Counted from the stretch's first letter, positions 8,264 to 15,652 are shown. The stretch: 17,250 bases of DNA from Thalassiosira profunda (GCA_036939355.1 JALLAP010000235.1:1-17250); one strand, 5' to 3'. Notes: generated by a model not told the origin, from the letters alone. Numbers and translations: made by a program.

Positions 8264-9742
8264 ATGGATGCCGGCCCGATCAACTACGAAGCGCTCGCGG
8301 GCAGCATCAGAGCAGAAGACATCGCCTCCGATGACGAAAATGCAGCTCTACTCCGCCGGATCATGAACAATGATCCTGCAGCAGATGCTCTCCACTTTTG
8401 CCCCGTGGAAGAGCGAGAAGACGAAAGTGATCATTGCTATTGCCCCGCGAATGCCCGTGAAATGGGCTGGCTGGGATATTTCGTTGGAAAGAATACCTGC
8501 ATCGAGCATCTATACGTGCCACAATATCTGGCAAATGATGTGCTACAACCATTCTGCCGAGGCGTCAGCAAAAACAAATCAATTTCCTCACTGAGTGTGT
8601 ATGGCTTCGAGGGGGGCGACTTGCTCAGGATAATGGGCCTTTTCATCAAGAACAATTGCGGCCTCACTCATTTCCATGCCGACGAATGCAATTTTGGCGC
8701 CGACGGATGCCGGCAACTCACACTGGCTCTAGGGAGTTGCACAAGTGGCTCTTTGAAGACTGTGTCACTGACCAATTGTGAAATCAACGGGGAGCAATTC
8801 GCAGATATTGCTGTTGCCTTGAGCATGCATCCCAACCTGGAAAATCTTGAGCTTTATGGGAACAACATTGGCAGAAATGGATGCAAAGCATTGGCGACGC
8901 TCCTTCAATTTTCCGCCACCAAGCTGAGATTTCTGGATCTAGACAACAATGGTCTTGACGATGTCGCAGTGGAGGCTTTGGTGCCTGCTTTGGCTAATTG
9001 CGAGAAGCTCGTATCATTAGATCTTGCGAACAATGCATCCATCACAGACACAGGATGGCGAGCGCTCGCGGGGCTGCTAGAAAGTCCAAACTGCTGCCTA
9101 AACGATCTTAGCATGAGGGGGGTTCATATTGGGGATGAGGGCGTAATGGCGTTGGTTTCTGGGCTGGCAAGAAATCAGTCTCTCCAGATTCTGAGCTTTG
9201 GCAACACCGTCAACAACGTCGCTGGACAGTGTCGGACAGCTCTCTCCACACTTCTCTACGATACGTCGAGTGTCAACGCGACCTTCCTGTCCAACCACAC
9301 GCTAAGGCACATCTCTGGATCTATGAATGAGGTTGAATCTTTACTCGCCATCAACCGAGGAGGAGCTACGAAGAAAGCTATCGGAATGCTCAAGATCCTC
9401 AAGCACCACGAGGATTTGGACATGCGGCCTTTCTTCGAATGGGACTTGAAATTCCTGCCACTTGCCATCGACTGGTTGGCACGAGCTGAAGCCATATTAG
9501 ACGATGCAACGCGACGCAACATTCCAGCGAGAAAGCTTTCTGCAATCTACCAGTTTGTCCGAGGGATGCCTCTGGTGTATGTGGAGTCTCGTCTGAGAGT
9601 TCAGTTGGGCGAGATCAGAGGCAAGGAGTTGAAGATTGAGCAGGAACAGCTGAAGCTTGAGATGCAGATGCAGGAATTGGAGCGGCGCAGAAGGGAGGTG
9701 AAGGAGAGCAAACAGTCGGTTATGGCCAGGCTGAGTAACTGA
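8264..9742 (+). CDS. Leucine-rich-repeat protein B, paralogue of A
   Basis: 492 residues, alignable with LRR protein A over the whole length; by eye more than half of positions are identical. The start is chosen at ATCATGGA, where homology with A begins (MDA..NYEALAGSIRAEDIAS). The order is the same: an N-terminal block with NAREMGWLGYFVGKNTCI (identical in A), RNase-inhibitor-type LRRs (INGEQFADIAVALSMHP identical in A; LENLELYGNNIGRNGCKAL), the DLDMRPFFEWDLK module, AIYQFVRGMPLVYVESRLR (identical in A), and a charged C-terminal coiled coil ending ARLSN. A protein-binding role is likely; the partner is unknown. It is tandem to the SRRM2-like gene and inverted relative to A. A small hairpin lies 23 nt beyond the stop. 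Confidence 0.87.
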   Translation: MDAGPINYEALAGSIRAEDIASDDENAALLRRIMNNDPAADALHFCPVEEREDESDHCYCPANAREMGWLGYFVGKNTCIEHLYVPQYLANDVLQPFCRGVSKNKSISSLSVYGFEGGDLLRIMGLFIKNNCGLTHFHADECNFGADGCRQLTLALGSCTSGSLKTVSLTNCEINGEQFADIAVALSMHPNLENLELYGNNIGRNGCKALATLLQFSATKLRFLDLDNNGLDDVAVEALVPALANCEKLVSLDLANNASITDTGWRALAGLLESPNCCLNDLSMRGVHIGDEGVMALVSGLARNQSLQILSFGNTVNNVAGQCRTALSTLLYDTSSVNATFLSNHTLRHISGSMNEVESLLAINRGGATKKAIGMLKILKHHEDLDMRPFFEWDLKFLPLAIDWLARAEAILDDATRRNIPARKLSAIYQFVRGMPLVYVESRLRVQLGEIRGKELKIEQEQLKLEMQMQELERRRREVKESKQSVMARLSN

Positions 9743-10046
9743 CTCATTCTGCAGTTTCGCAGGACTGTAGGGCCCACACATTGCAGTGGACCCTACACAA
9801 AGATCTGGTGTCTTGGCCCATTTCCAGTCTGGTGGCGCTTATTTTACTGATGCACTTTCTTGTCTAGACTGTTGTCATAAGCACGAGCCGAGAAATATGA
9901 GTTGCAGTCTTCATTTACTCTCTCCAGATTAGATTCGTCGAAGGAGAGGCTAACAAAGGCATTGCCTGAGTAAGAAAGGAATATATCCTGGCAATCCGCT
10001 GACAGTCAACAACTGGCCAAGCACCAATTCAACATCTGCGGGATGC
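9743..10046. other. Convergent intergenic region, LRR B / plastid parvulin
   Basis: 304 nt holding the 3' ends of two convergent genes, the longest convergent spacer in the window. Apart from the hairpin at 9766-9797, I see only AT-rich stretches and no coding signal or RNA gene. Confidence 0.5.
9766..9797 (+). repeat. Stem-loop downstream of LRR gene B
   Basis: TGTAGGG (9766-9772) pairs with CCCTACA (9791-9797). After one C/A mismatch, CCAC (9774-9777) pairs with GTGG (9786-9789), leaving an 8-base loop ACATTGCA. It starts 23 nt beyond the stop codon, so it probably lies in the 3' UTR. There is no U-run suggesting a terminator, which would not be expected for a polymerase II gene. Confidence 0.55.
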
Positions 10047-10520
10047 TCAATCTTCGCCAGTGCGCTTGGTAACCAGGATCAAGTGCTCCCCGAACTGCGT
10101 CGAGATCGGTCCGTGTACCACGCCCACCGCCTCGCCGAAGCAGACCTCGTCGAACCTCTTCACCATCATGCCCGGTCCGAACTCCCCGAGGTCGCCGCCG
10201 TTCTTCGCCGAGGGACAACCGCTCCACTCCTTCGCCAACTCGGCAAACTTCGCCGCATCGTCGCCAATCTCCTCCTTCATCTCCGTGAGCTTCGCCTTCG
10301 CCTCGTCCTCGGGGAATTGGCTCGGTCGGAACAGGATGTGCGAGGCGGTGGCCTTCTTGCCCCAGTTGTTGTACAGCGACTGCACGGTGTCGACGATGGA
10401 GCCCCGCGACGTGTCGAGGTTGGCGTGGCGGACGACGTGGGTGGCGGGCTGCGACGGCGCGAAGGCCGACGAGCTCACCACGAGGATGAGAGAGACCAGC
10501 GCGAGGAAGAGGCGGTTCAT
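10047..10520 (-). CDS. Plastid-targeted parvulin-type peptidyl-prolyl cis-trans isomerase
   Basis: 157 residues. The start is at 10520 (CAAGATGA context); the frame is open further upstream to 10715, but this Met begins a clear signal peptide. The hydrophobic core LFLALVSLILVV is followed by SSAF-APS (17-23), the ASAFAP-type cleavage site with Phe at +1 that directs proteins into secondary plastids. A transit-like stretch runs to about 57, followed by a single PpiC/parvulin domain (about 58-154). The domain has HILF (His61), Cys102 in SGCPSAKNGGDLGEF (equivalent to the catalytic-pocket Cys of Pin1), MV..FDE..F, and FGEHLILV (His146). It catalyses cis-trans isomerisation of X-Pro bonds, presumably in stromal or thylakoid protein folding. 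It has no WW domain, so no phospho-specific targeting is expected. It is divergent from the CbbY-type gene. Confidence 0.9.
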   Translation of the reverse strand: MNRLFLALVSLILVVSSSAFAPSQPATHVVRHANLDTSRGSIVDTVQSLYNNWGKKATASHILFRPSQFPEDEAKAKLTEMKEEIGDDAAKFAELAKEWSGCPSAKNGGDLGEFGPGMMVKRFDEVCFGEAVGVVHGPISTQFGEHLILVTKRTGED

Positions 10521-10771
10521 CTTGGCGGATGCACTACGAGGAGGAGGGCGACCTGGGCGGCAACCGGCAACAGCGGCAAGTGTGAGAGCGAGATGAAGAG
10601 GAGAATCGGGTGGGAGATTGAAGTAGTGCAGAGAGGAAGATACCCCGAAGAATCCAATTTTCCACGTAGGAACATGTACCAATACGTGGTCTTGAGTGCC
10701 GGCCCTCATTTGCAAATCGATGGGCGCGCGCTCTCCTCACAACGGGCAACCGAGGAGCAAGAGGAGGAACA
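10521..10771. promoter_or_regulatory. Divergent promoter shared by two plastid-targeted genes
   Basis: 251 nt between the parvulin and CbbY-type starts. It contains the inverted repeat CCACGTA (10662-10668) / TACGTGG (10683-10689), whose arms carry the ACGT core of bZIP/bHLH sites. The central 14 nt contain the palindrome ACATGT (10672-10677). Co-regulation of both genes is inferred. Confidence 0.6.
10662..10689. repeat. G-box-like inverted repeat CCACGTA-N14-TACGTGG
   Basis: Exact 7-bp arms, each containing ACGT, flank a near-palindromic centre GGAACATGTACC. It lies about 140 nt from the parvulin ATG and about 82 nt from the CbbY-type ATG. It is a candidate dyad binding site for ACGT-core factors. 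Confidence 0.5.
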
Positions 10772-11707
10772 ATGGTCGTTAGATTGCCACCCCTGCTCGC
10801 GGTGACCGCGGTTGCGGCCCTCAACAGAGTCGATGGGTTCGTTGCAACGAGCCTTCCGACGAGGCACACAGCCCACGCCTCGGCACTGTCGGCATCCGCC
10901 GGGGAAAGTCCCTACGCATTGCTCTTCGACTGCGACGGCGTGATCATCGAGACGGAGGAGCTGCACCGGCTGGCCTACAACGCGGCCTTCAATGAGTTCA
11001 ACCTGAAAATCGGCGAGGAGCCGGTGGAGTGGAGCGTGCCGTATTATGACGTCCTCCAGAATACTGTGGGCGGCGGCAAAAATAAGATGTTCTTCCATTT
11101 CCGTGAGACGAAGGGGGCGTTCCCCACATCGGAGGACGGCAAGCCTGCTCCGACGACGCCGGAGGAAGAACAGGATCTGGTGGACAGGCTGCAGGCGAGG
11201 AAGACCGATTTGTACAAAGATCTGATAGCGGAGAAAGCAGTAGCGAGACCAGGAGTGCTCGAACTGATGGACCAGGCGTTGGCCGATGATTCCATTCGAG
11301 TGGGCGTGTGCAGTGCATCGACAAAAGCGGCTGTGACGAAAGTTCTCGATGTTACCCTCGGCGAAGAGCGAAGAAAGCAACTCGACGTGACAATATTGGG
11401 CGACGACGTGTCGAGGCTGAAGCCGGATCCGCTCATTTATGTCACTGCGGCCGAGAGGCTAAACATCGATCCCGAACGATGCGTCGTCATCGAGGACAGT
11501 CTGGTTGGATTGAAGGCAGCCAAAGGAGCGGGCATGCGATGCATCATCACTTACACAACAAGCACGGAAAACGAGGACTTTTATGGCCTCGGCTGCGATG
11601 CCAAGGTGCCCGAATTGGGAAGCAAAGGTGTCACATTGGATATGATTTTCGAGCCAATGAAGGCGGAAGGGCCAGCTGCGGACATTCTTGCCGGTGTCCG
11701 AGATTGA
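10772..11707 (+). CDS. cbbY: CbbY-type HAD phosphatase, plastid-targeted
   Basis: 311 residues. Plant and bacterial CbbY dephosphorylates xylulose-1,5-bisphosphate, a misfire product that inhibits Rubisco; this protein is expected to act in the plastid near Rubisco. N-terminal signal peptide LPPLLAVTAVAALN is followed by DGFVATS (Phe23 as a plausible +1 aromatic) and a Ser/Ala/His/Thr transit region to about 47. HAD motifs: LFDCDGV (nucleophile Asp53, acid/base Asp55), motif II VCSAST (Ser181), motif III LKPDP (Lys217), motif IV VIEDS (Glu241, Asp242). GGGKNKMFFHF (100-110) matches the cap-domain GGGKERM block of CbbY rather than generic beta-phosphoglucomutases. The start has strong context (ACAATGG). 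Another sugar-phosphate substrate is possible. It is divergent from the parvulin gene and converges on the GNAT gene with a 55-nt spacer. Confidence 0.85.
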   Translation: MVVRLPPLLAVTAVAALNRVDGFVATSLPTRHTAHASALSASAGESPYALLFDCDGVIIETEELHRLAYNAAFNEFNLKIGEEPVEWSVPYYDVLQNTVGGGKNKMFFHFRETKGAFPTSEDGKPAPTTPEEEQDLVDRLQARKTDLYKDLIAEKAVARPGVLELMDQALADDSIRVGVCSASTKAAVTKVLDVTLGEERRKQLDVTILGDDVSRLKPDPLIYVTAAERLNIDPERCVVIEDSLVGLKAAKGAGMRCIITYTTSTENEDFYGLGCDAKVPELGSKGVTLDMIFEPMKAEGPAADILAGVRD

Positions 11708-11762
11708 TCCCAGAAAAAAATGTGGCAGTGTGGAGGCCTGATAATTTCCTTCATTTCTAGAG

Positions 11763-12696
11763 CTACTCCAGCACGCACTCGCCATCGAGAGGCAAATCCT
11801 TTGCAAACAAAATCAATTCACCTTCCTCGAGCGATCCGCTATTTATGTCCTCATTCGACAACGCAATTGTCTCTGGATCCATCTCCGTGTAGCCTAATTT
11901 CCAATAGAGGCCAACCGCTGCATCGTTGCACCTTCGAACTCTCAGGTAGAGTCTCTTCTCGACGCAAGTATCGTGCCTATCTATCACAAACTGTTCGCAC
12001 GCCTCGACAAGGGCCGAAGCGACCCCCTTTCGTTTCCATCTCTTATCCGTGGCAAGATTGTACATGTATGAACGAAGCATGCCCGAATCGTTCGGTTCCG
12101 GCTCCTCTGCCGATATATAATTGTTGCTGTTATTCAGAGGGCGCGCATCCACTTCTGCAAACCCAATCACCTCCCCATTCTTTGCATTGCACGCCACGAT
12201 CATTTGTTGCAATGGCCGGCTGGTATACTCTTTGCGAAGGGAATTTTGGGCATTGGGAAAGGTAGATTCCAGCGACAGCACCGTTTTGAGGCGTTCTATT
12301 TGGAAGGTGATGAAATTTGTCCTCTGCGAATAGAATTCCTCGGTCAGTATCCGAGCTGCCGGGCCAAGGTCTGCCGCGGAGGTTGGCATGAGTGCACGGA
12401 GTGCATGAAGAAGCACGGCATTGGATATACTTGCACTTACGAACAAACTGAGCATCTGCCACAAAGAAATCTCTCTCCTTCTGGCCATCTGCATTCTCTT
12501 CAACTCTGCTCCGAACATTCTGCACAGGAGCACTGATTTCGTATTGTGCATGCAGCAACCCTGGATGCCCGCTCGCAGGGTGGCGATGAATGGGGCTGAC
12601 AAAACACGGCAACGCTACTCTTCCTCTCGGCTGAATTGCAATCGCAAGAACAGTGGAATATGCGCATGAGATGCATATCACTGCAAAGAGGGCCAT
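11763..12696 (-). CDS. GNAT-family N-acetyltransferase with signal peptide (two exons, inferred)
   Basis: Model: exon 1 12696-12441, exon 2 12370-11763, 287 residues. The acetyl-CoA domain is clear in exon 2: an RILTEEFYSQRTNF helix, IGFAEVD strand, then YMYNLATDKRWKRKGVASAL (motif A, pyrophosphate loop KRKGVA) and YLRVRRCNDAAVGLYWKLGY (motif B). The substrate is unknown. The upstream part is inferred. A different frame encodes MALFAVICISCAYSTVLAIA, a good signal peptide with strong start context (AAAGATGG). The frame runs to a GTAAGT donor whose phase exactly matches the acceptor at GCGGCAG, giving FFVADAQFV-H-LGPAARIL across the join, a plausible first GNAT strand and helix. The alternative is an unspliced 279-residue frame starting at 12602. 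Another in-frame ATG lies at 12735. Secretory targeting is likely; plastid import is uncertain because no +1 Phe is evident. Confidence 0.72.
12371..12440 (-). other. Inferred intron of GNAT gene (70 nt)
   Basis: On the minus strand the donor is TTC|GTAAGT and the acceptor CCTCCGCGGCAG|AC, phase 1. Its length and form match the 69-nt intron in the TauE/SafE gene. The intron has no in-frame stop in the downstream reading frame, so an unspliced product is formally possible. Confidence 0.65.
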
Positions 12697-13235
12697 CTTT
12701 CTGCGCACACGCCCAGGGGTGCACCGGGACGGCATGGATGGTGAATGGTGGTGCTTGGGGAAGATGCGTCGCACAACCAGGCAGTGGTTTGCAAGATACC
12801 TGGTCCAAATCAAGATAGACCAGACGCCTGGCTCTCGAGCGGGCCAATGTTGACAAGGATTAGGGGCGCGGCAACTTGGCAGCGGCAACGGCAACACAGC
12901 TCTTCTTTGCTTCACTTGCCACCTCGCGCGCTGCTCTTCGTTGCCCCGCCCGGACCAAGCCCCGCCACTCTCCCATCTAAAACGGATCCCGATTGCAAAG
13001 CACCGCTTGCCACCACAAAAAATCCAAAACGAAAGTGCCCGCCACCGCCGCCCCCTAGGTAACCCACAGCCCCCGTAGAGCAGCGCGGCCGGCAGTATCT
13101 CAGTGGTCCAGTCGAAGACTCCGGCGGGCACGGCGGGTAGGCAGCGAGAGCGCCGCAGCCGCAGCGCCGCATCGACGGGTATCTCTGTCCATCAATTACC
13201 ACTCACGTGCACCATCCGCGGGAGAGAGAGCGACA
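12697..13235. promoter_or_regulatory. Divergent intergenic region, GNAT / RGG-PAWM genes
   Basis: 539 nt, the longest non-coding stretch here, expected to hold both promoters. It contains CCACCACAAAAAATCC (13010-13025), nearly identical to a motif before the SRRM2-like gene, and CACGTGCAC (13204-13212) shortly before the RGG/PAWM ATG. A weak 6-bp inverted repeat CTGGTC/GACCAG is at 12800-12823. No tRNA or snRNA features were recognised. An open frame across part of it on the minus strand looks compositional rather than coding upstream of 12735. Confidence 0.45.
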
Positions 13236-15584
13236 ATGTCAAAGCGCCAGATTCTAGAGGATTCTGACGAGGACGGCGACGATGCCAAAGCTCCCTCCAA
13301 TGCCAACGATGCCATCTTCACGCCCGAGGAGCTCCAGGCAATCGAAAATTGCAACATCGCCACTCACGACGAGGGGCAGTTCTCCCCGGAGCAAATGTCC
13401 CTCGCCCTCGCCGCGGCGCTGGACTTCCTCGAGGAGACGGGGGACGACGCCACGCACGCCCACGAGGGGTATTGCGTGAAGAAGGAGGCCAAGGAGAGTT
13501 TCTTCGACCGGGACCTCTTTTCGGTGCACGACGGGGGTAGCGACGGCGGCAGTCCGTCGGAGGAGGCGATCCTCCTCGCCGTCGAGGCGGTGCGCCGCTC
13601 CAAGCCCGTCGTCAAGAAGCAAATGTTCCGGAAGAAGAAGCGGGGAGTGCTCGTAGTCTTTGGACCTTGGTGGAACTACTCTTTTCGACGACTCATGGCA
13701 GTGCGCTCGGAGGGGAGTGTGGACGATGACACTCTCGGCGGGTTTACCAGTGTCATGATCGTCCGATCGTTGTTCTCCTTGTTGAAAGACGATCTGTCCG
13801 ACGTGCTGAAGAATGCGACGCTCAAGAAGATGAAGAAGAATTTCGACCTGGATCCGATGAGGTGCATGGAGGTGGCGCGACATGCCGTCAATCGCGGTGG
13901 GCCCTCGAGCAAGCTGGATGGGGAGCTCTCGGCCGTTGAGGCGTACGTGCAAGGGCTGGCAGGGACTGCCACTGCTGTGCCTGCTGTTGCTGCTCCTCCC
14001 GCGGCTGCACCTGCCGCAGATAGCAGCGTCGGAGCAAAGAAACAGAGCGAGGACGCGAGCAAAAGTCGCATTGCGGCGATGAAAGAGAGGATGCTCAAGC
14101 AGAGGTCCCTGGCCGCCGCGCCGTCAAGCACTGCCGCTGCCACGCCTTCTTCCGCGGCGAGTGGGCAATCCTCTTCCGCTCCGGCCGCTTTGAAATCTCC
14201 CCCCGAGCAACTTGTTAATCGCGCCGCACCTCCACCCTCCCAACCCCAACAACGTGCTGCTCCGCCACCCTCCCAACCCCAACAACGTGCTGCTCCGCCA
14301 CCCTCCCAACCGCCCGCCAGTGTTCGGCCAAGCGGAGGGCAACAACCGGCGAGCGGGGGCACCTCCCAGGCTTTCTCCCGCCCGCCCGAATCCAACGGCG
14401 GATGGGGCCGGAATCGCGAGGGACCCGACGCCCCGGAACCGCCAAAGACGAAGGGATCGTGGGCGTTTAGGAGGAATACTTGCGGAAGGAACATACCCGT
14501 GGACGATCCTCCGCCACCGAGGGATCCGCCGAGGGAGATGGTGCAGCAAAATATGCAGCCCGGGGATGGGTTTGGCCGCGACCGAGAACCCCGTCGCGGG
14601 GACGATAATAGGGGAGTGGACCGCCGGGATGACCGTCGGGACTACGACCCTCGTTCCTCAGATCGAGGAGGCGGTGACGGAAGAAGATACGATCAGCCTC
14701 GCGAAGTTCAACGCCAAGATTCCCGAGGACGAGACTACGACTATCGTTCGTCGGACCGTGGTCGCGATGACTCTCGTAGCTTTGAACGCAGTGGCTCCAG
14801 AGGCGAGGGTTACCCACGCGGCGACCGTGGTCAGGGTGGAGGCCCCCGCGATTTCGGTAGGAGCGACTCTCGAGGCTCTCGCGACTACGGGCGCAGCGAT
14901 TCTCGAGGCGACGGCGATCCTCGCGGTGGTCCCAGGGACTATGCGCGAAGCGACTCTGGGGGTGCAGGGCGCGCTCCGTCGCAGGGATCGAAACACGCCA
15001 GGGGCCCCGACCGCGACGATCGACCTCAAAAGCGCTTCCGCACGAACGAGCCTGCTCCCCCAACTGTAGGCGCTGGCAGAGGAAGAGGAAGGGGCGTGAA
15101 CAAGCCTGCGTGGATGGTTGAGCAGGAACGAAATGGAACGTTGAACCTGCCAGGGGCGCCACAGAATGGCTCGGCCAATCCAGGCGCAGCAGCCGGTGCT
15201 CTTTCGAACAACGACCTCAGCAATCTCCTCTCTGGAATCGCCCCAGCGCCCGCTGTGGTCGCTGGCGGTCAGGGCGGGGGGCTCAGCTCTTACGCAAATC
15301 GCCCTGCAGCTGCCCCAATGGGGGGCGCTGGTCGTGGGAGGGGACGCGGAGCCAACCGCCCAGCGTGGATGAAGGATGACGACTTTGCTCAGCATTTGGA
15401 GCAGCAGCAGCAGCAGGCGCCTGCGCCACAGGTTCAGCAGCCTCCTCCACGCCAAGTCCAACAGCCTCCTGCTCAGCCGATGGGAGGGTTTCCAAACGCG
15501 GGACAAGGGAGGGGCCGCGGGCGTGGCAGAGGAAACACGCTTCCAGCATGGATGACGAGGGGCGAAGGTCCAGGAGGCACCTAA
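13236..15584 (+). CDS. RGG/PAWM-repeat putative RNA-binding protein of unknown function
   Basis: 782 residues; the start has good context (ACAATG). The N-terminus is acidic (ILEDSDEDGDD). A predicted folded region at about 110-235 contains basic KKQMFRKKKRG, then VLVVFGPWWNYSFRRLM and LFSLLKDDLSDVLKNATLKK; I do not recognise this domain. From about 250 the protein is low-complexity: Ala/Pro linker, three RAAPPPSQPQQ units (about 329-358), a Pro-rich part, and a long Arg/Asp/Ser/Gly region with degenerate RDYGRSDSRG-like units (about 465-580). The C-terminus has three copies of a composite motif, GRGRGRG followed by PAWM, at 624-627, 709-712 and 770-773. RGG tracts suggest RNA binding and condensate behaviour, and PAWM may be a docking motif; both are inference. 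No RRM, KH or zinc finger is visible. It converges on UTP20 with a 68-nt spacer. Confidence 0.85.
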   Translation: MSKRQILEDSDEDGDDAKAPSNANDAIFTPEELQAIENCNIATHDEGQFSPEQMSLALAAALDFLEETGDDATHAHEGYCVKKEAKESFFDRDLFSVHDGGSDGGSPSEEAILLAVEAVRRSKPVVKKQMFRKKKRGVLVVFGPWWNYSFRRLMAVRSEGSVDDDTLGGFTSVMIVRSLFSLLKDDLSDVLKNATLKKMKKNFDLDPMRCMEVARHAVNRGGPSSKLDGELSAVEAYVQGLAGTATAVPAVAAPPAAAPAADSSVGAKKQSEDASKSRIAAMKERMLKQRSLAAAPSSTAAATPSSAASGQSSSAPAALKSPPEQLVNRAAPPPSQPQQRAAPPPSQPQQRAAPPPSQPPASVRPSGGQQPASGGTSQAFSRPPESNGGWGRNREGPDAPEPPKTKGSWAFRRNTCGRNIPVDDPPPPRDPPREMVQQNMQPGDGFGRDREPRRGDDNRGVDRRDDRRDYDPRSSDRGGGDGRRYDQPREVQRQDSRGRDYDYRSSDRGRDDSRSFERSGSRGEGYPRGDRGQGGGPRDFGRSDSRGSRDYGRSDSRGDGDPRGGPRDYARSDSGGAGRAPSQGSKHARGPDRDDRPQKRFRTNEPAPPTVGAGRGRGRGVNKPAWMVEQERNGTLNLPGAPQNGSANPGAAAGALSNNDLSNLLSGIAPAPAVVAGGQGGGLSSYANRPAAAPMGGAGRGRGRGANRPAWMKDDDFAQHLEQQQQQAPAPQVQQPPPRQVQQPPAQPMGGFPNAGQGRGRGRGRGNTLPAWMTRGEGPGGT
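14220..14311 (+). repeat. 33-bp tandem repeat, 2.8 copies, in frame
   Basis: Copies at 14220-14252, 14253-14285 and 14286-14311 (partial) encode RAAPPPSQPQQ. Copies 2 and 3 are identical over the shared length, while copy 1 differs at a few mostly synonymous bases, which suggests recent expansion of the last unit. The unit is a multiple of three, so copy-number change keeps the frame. Confidence 0.85.
14637..14970 (+). repeat. Degenerate RDYxRSDSRG-coding repeats
   Basis: Within the RGG/PAWM gene, repeated GACTAC and GATTCTCGAGG-like strings encode iterated R-D-Y, RSD and SRG units. The units are imperfect and variably spaced. Confidence 0.6.
15401..15416 (+). repeat. GCA/CAG microsatellite coding poly-Gln
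   Basis: Five CAG-type units encode a short glutamine run between the second and third PAWM motifs of the RGG/PAWM protein. Confidence 0.7.
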
Positions 15585-15652
15585 TCGCAATGAGGGTTGT
15601 GCTAAGAAGGCGTAACAGTTGTGCTCTAGTTATTCTTCGTTACCATACTCTT

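Noticed and set aside
10083..10805. 240-codon plus-strand frame
   Set aside because: Antisense to the parvulin gene and crossing its promoter into the CbbY start; no domain.
12800..12823. 6-bp inverted repeat CTGGTC/GACCAG in the GNAT/RGG promoter
   Set aside because: Arms are too short to stand out from chance in 539 nt.
12736..13131. Upstream extension of the GNAT exon-1 frame to an ATG at 13131
   Set aside because: The upstream residues look compositional, and the strong start and signal peptide are at 12696 (or 12735).
14212..15590. Long alternate frames on both strands (14212-15069 plus; 14658-15590 minus; 13676-14494 minus)
   Set aside because: Overlap the RGG/PAWM gene, whose own frame shows clear motif repetition; the others are compositional shadows.
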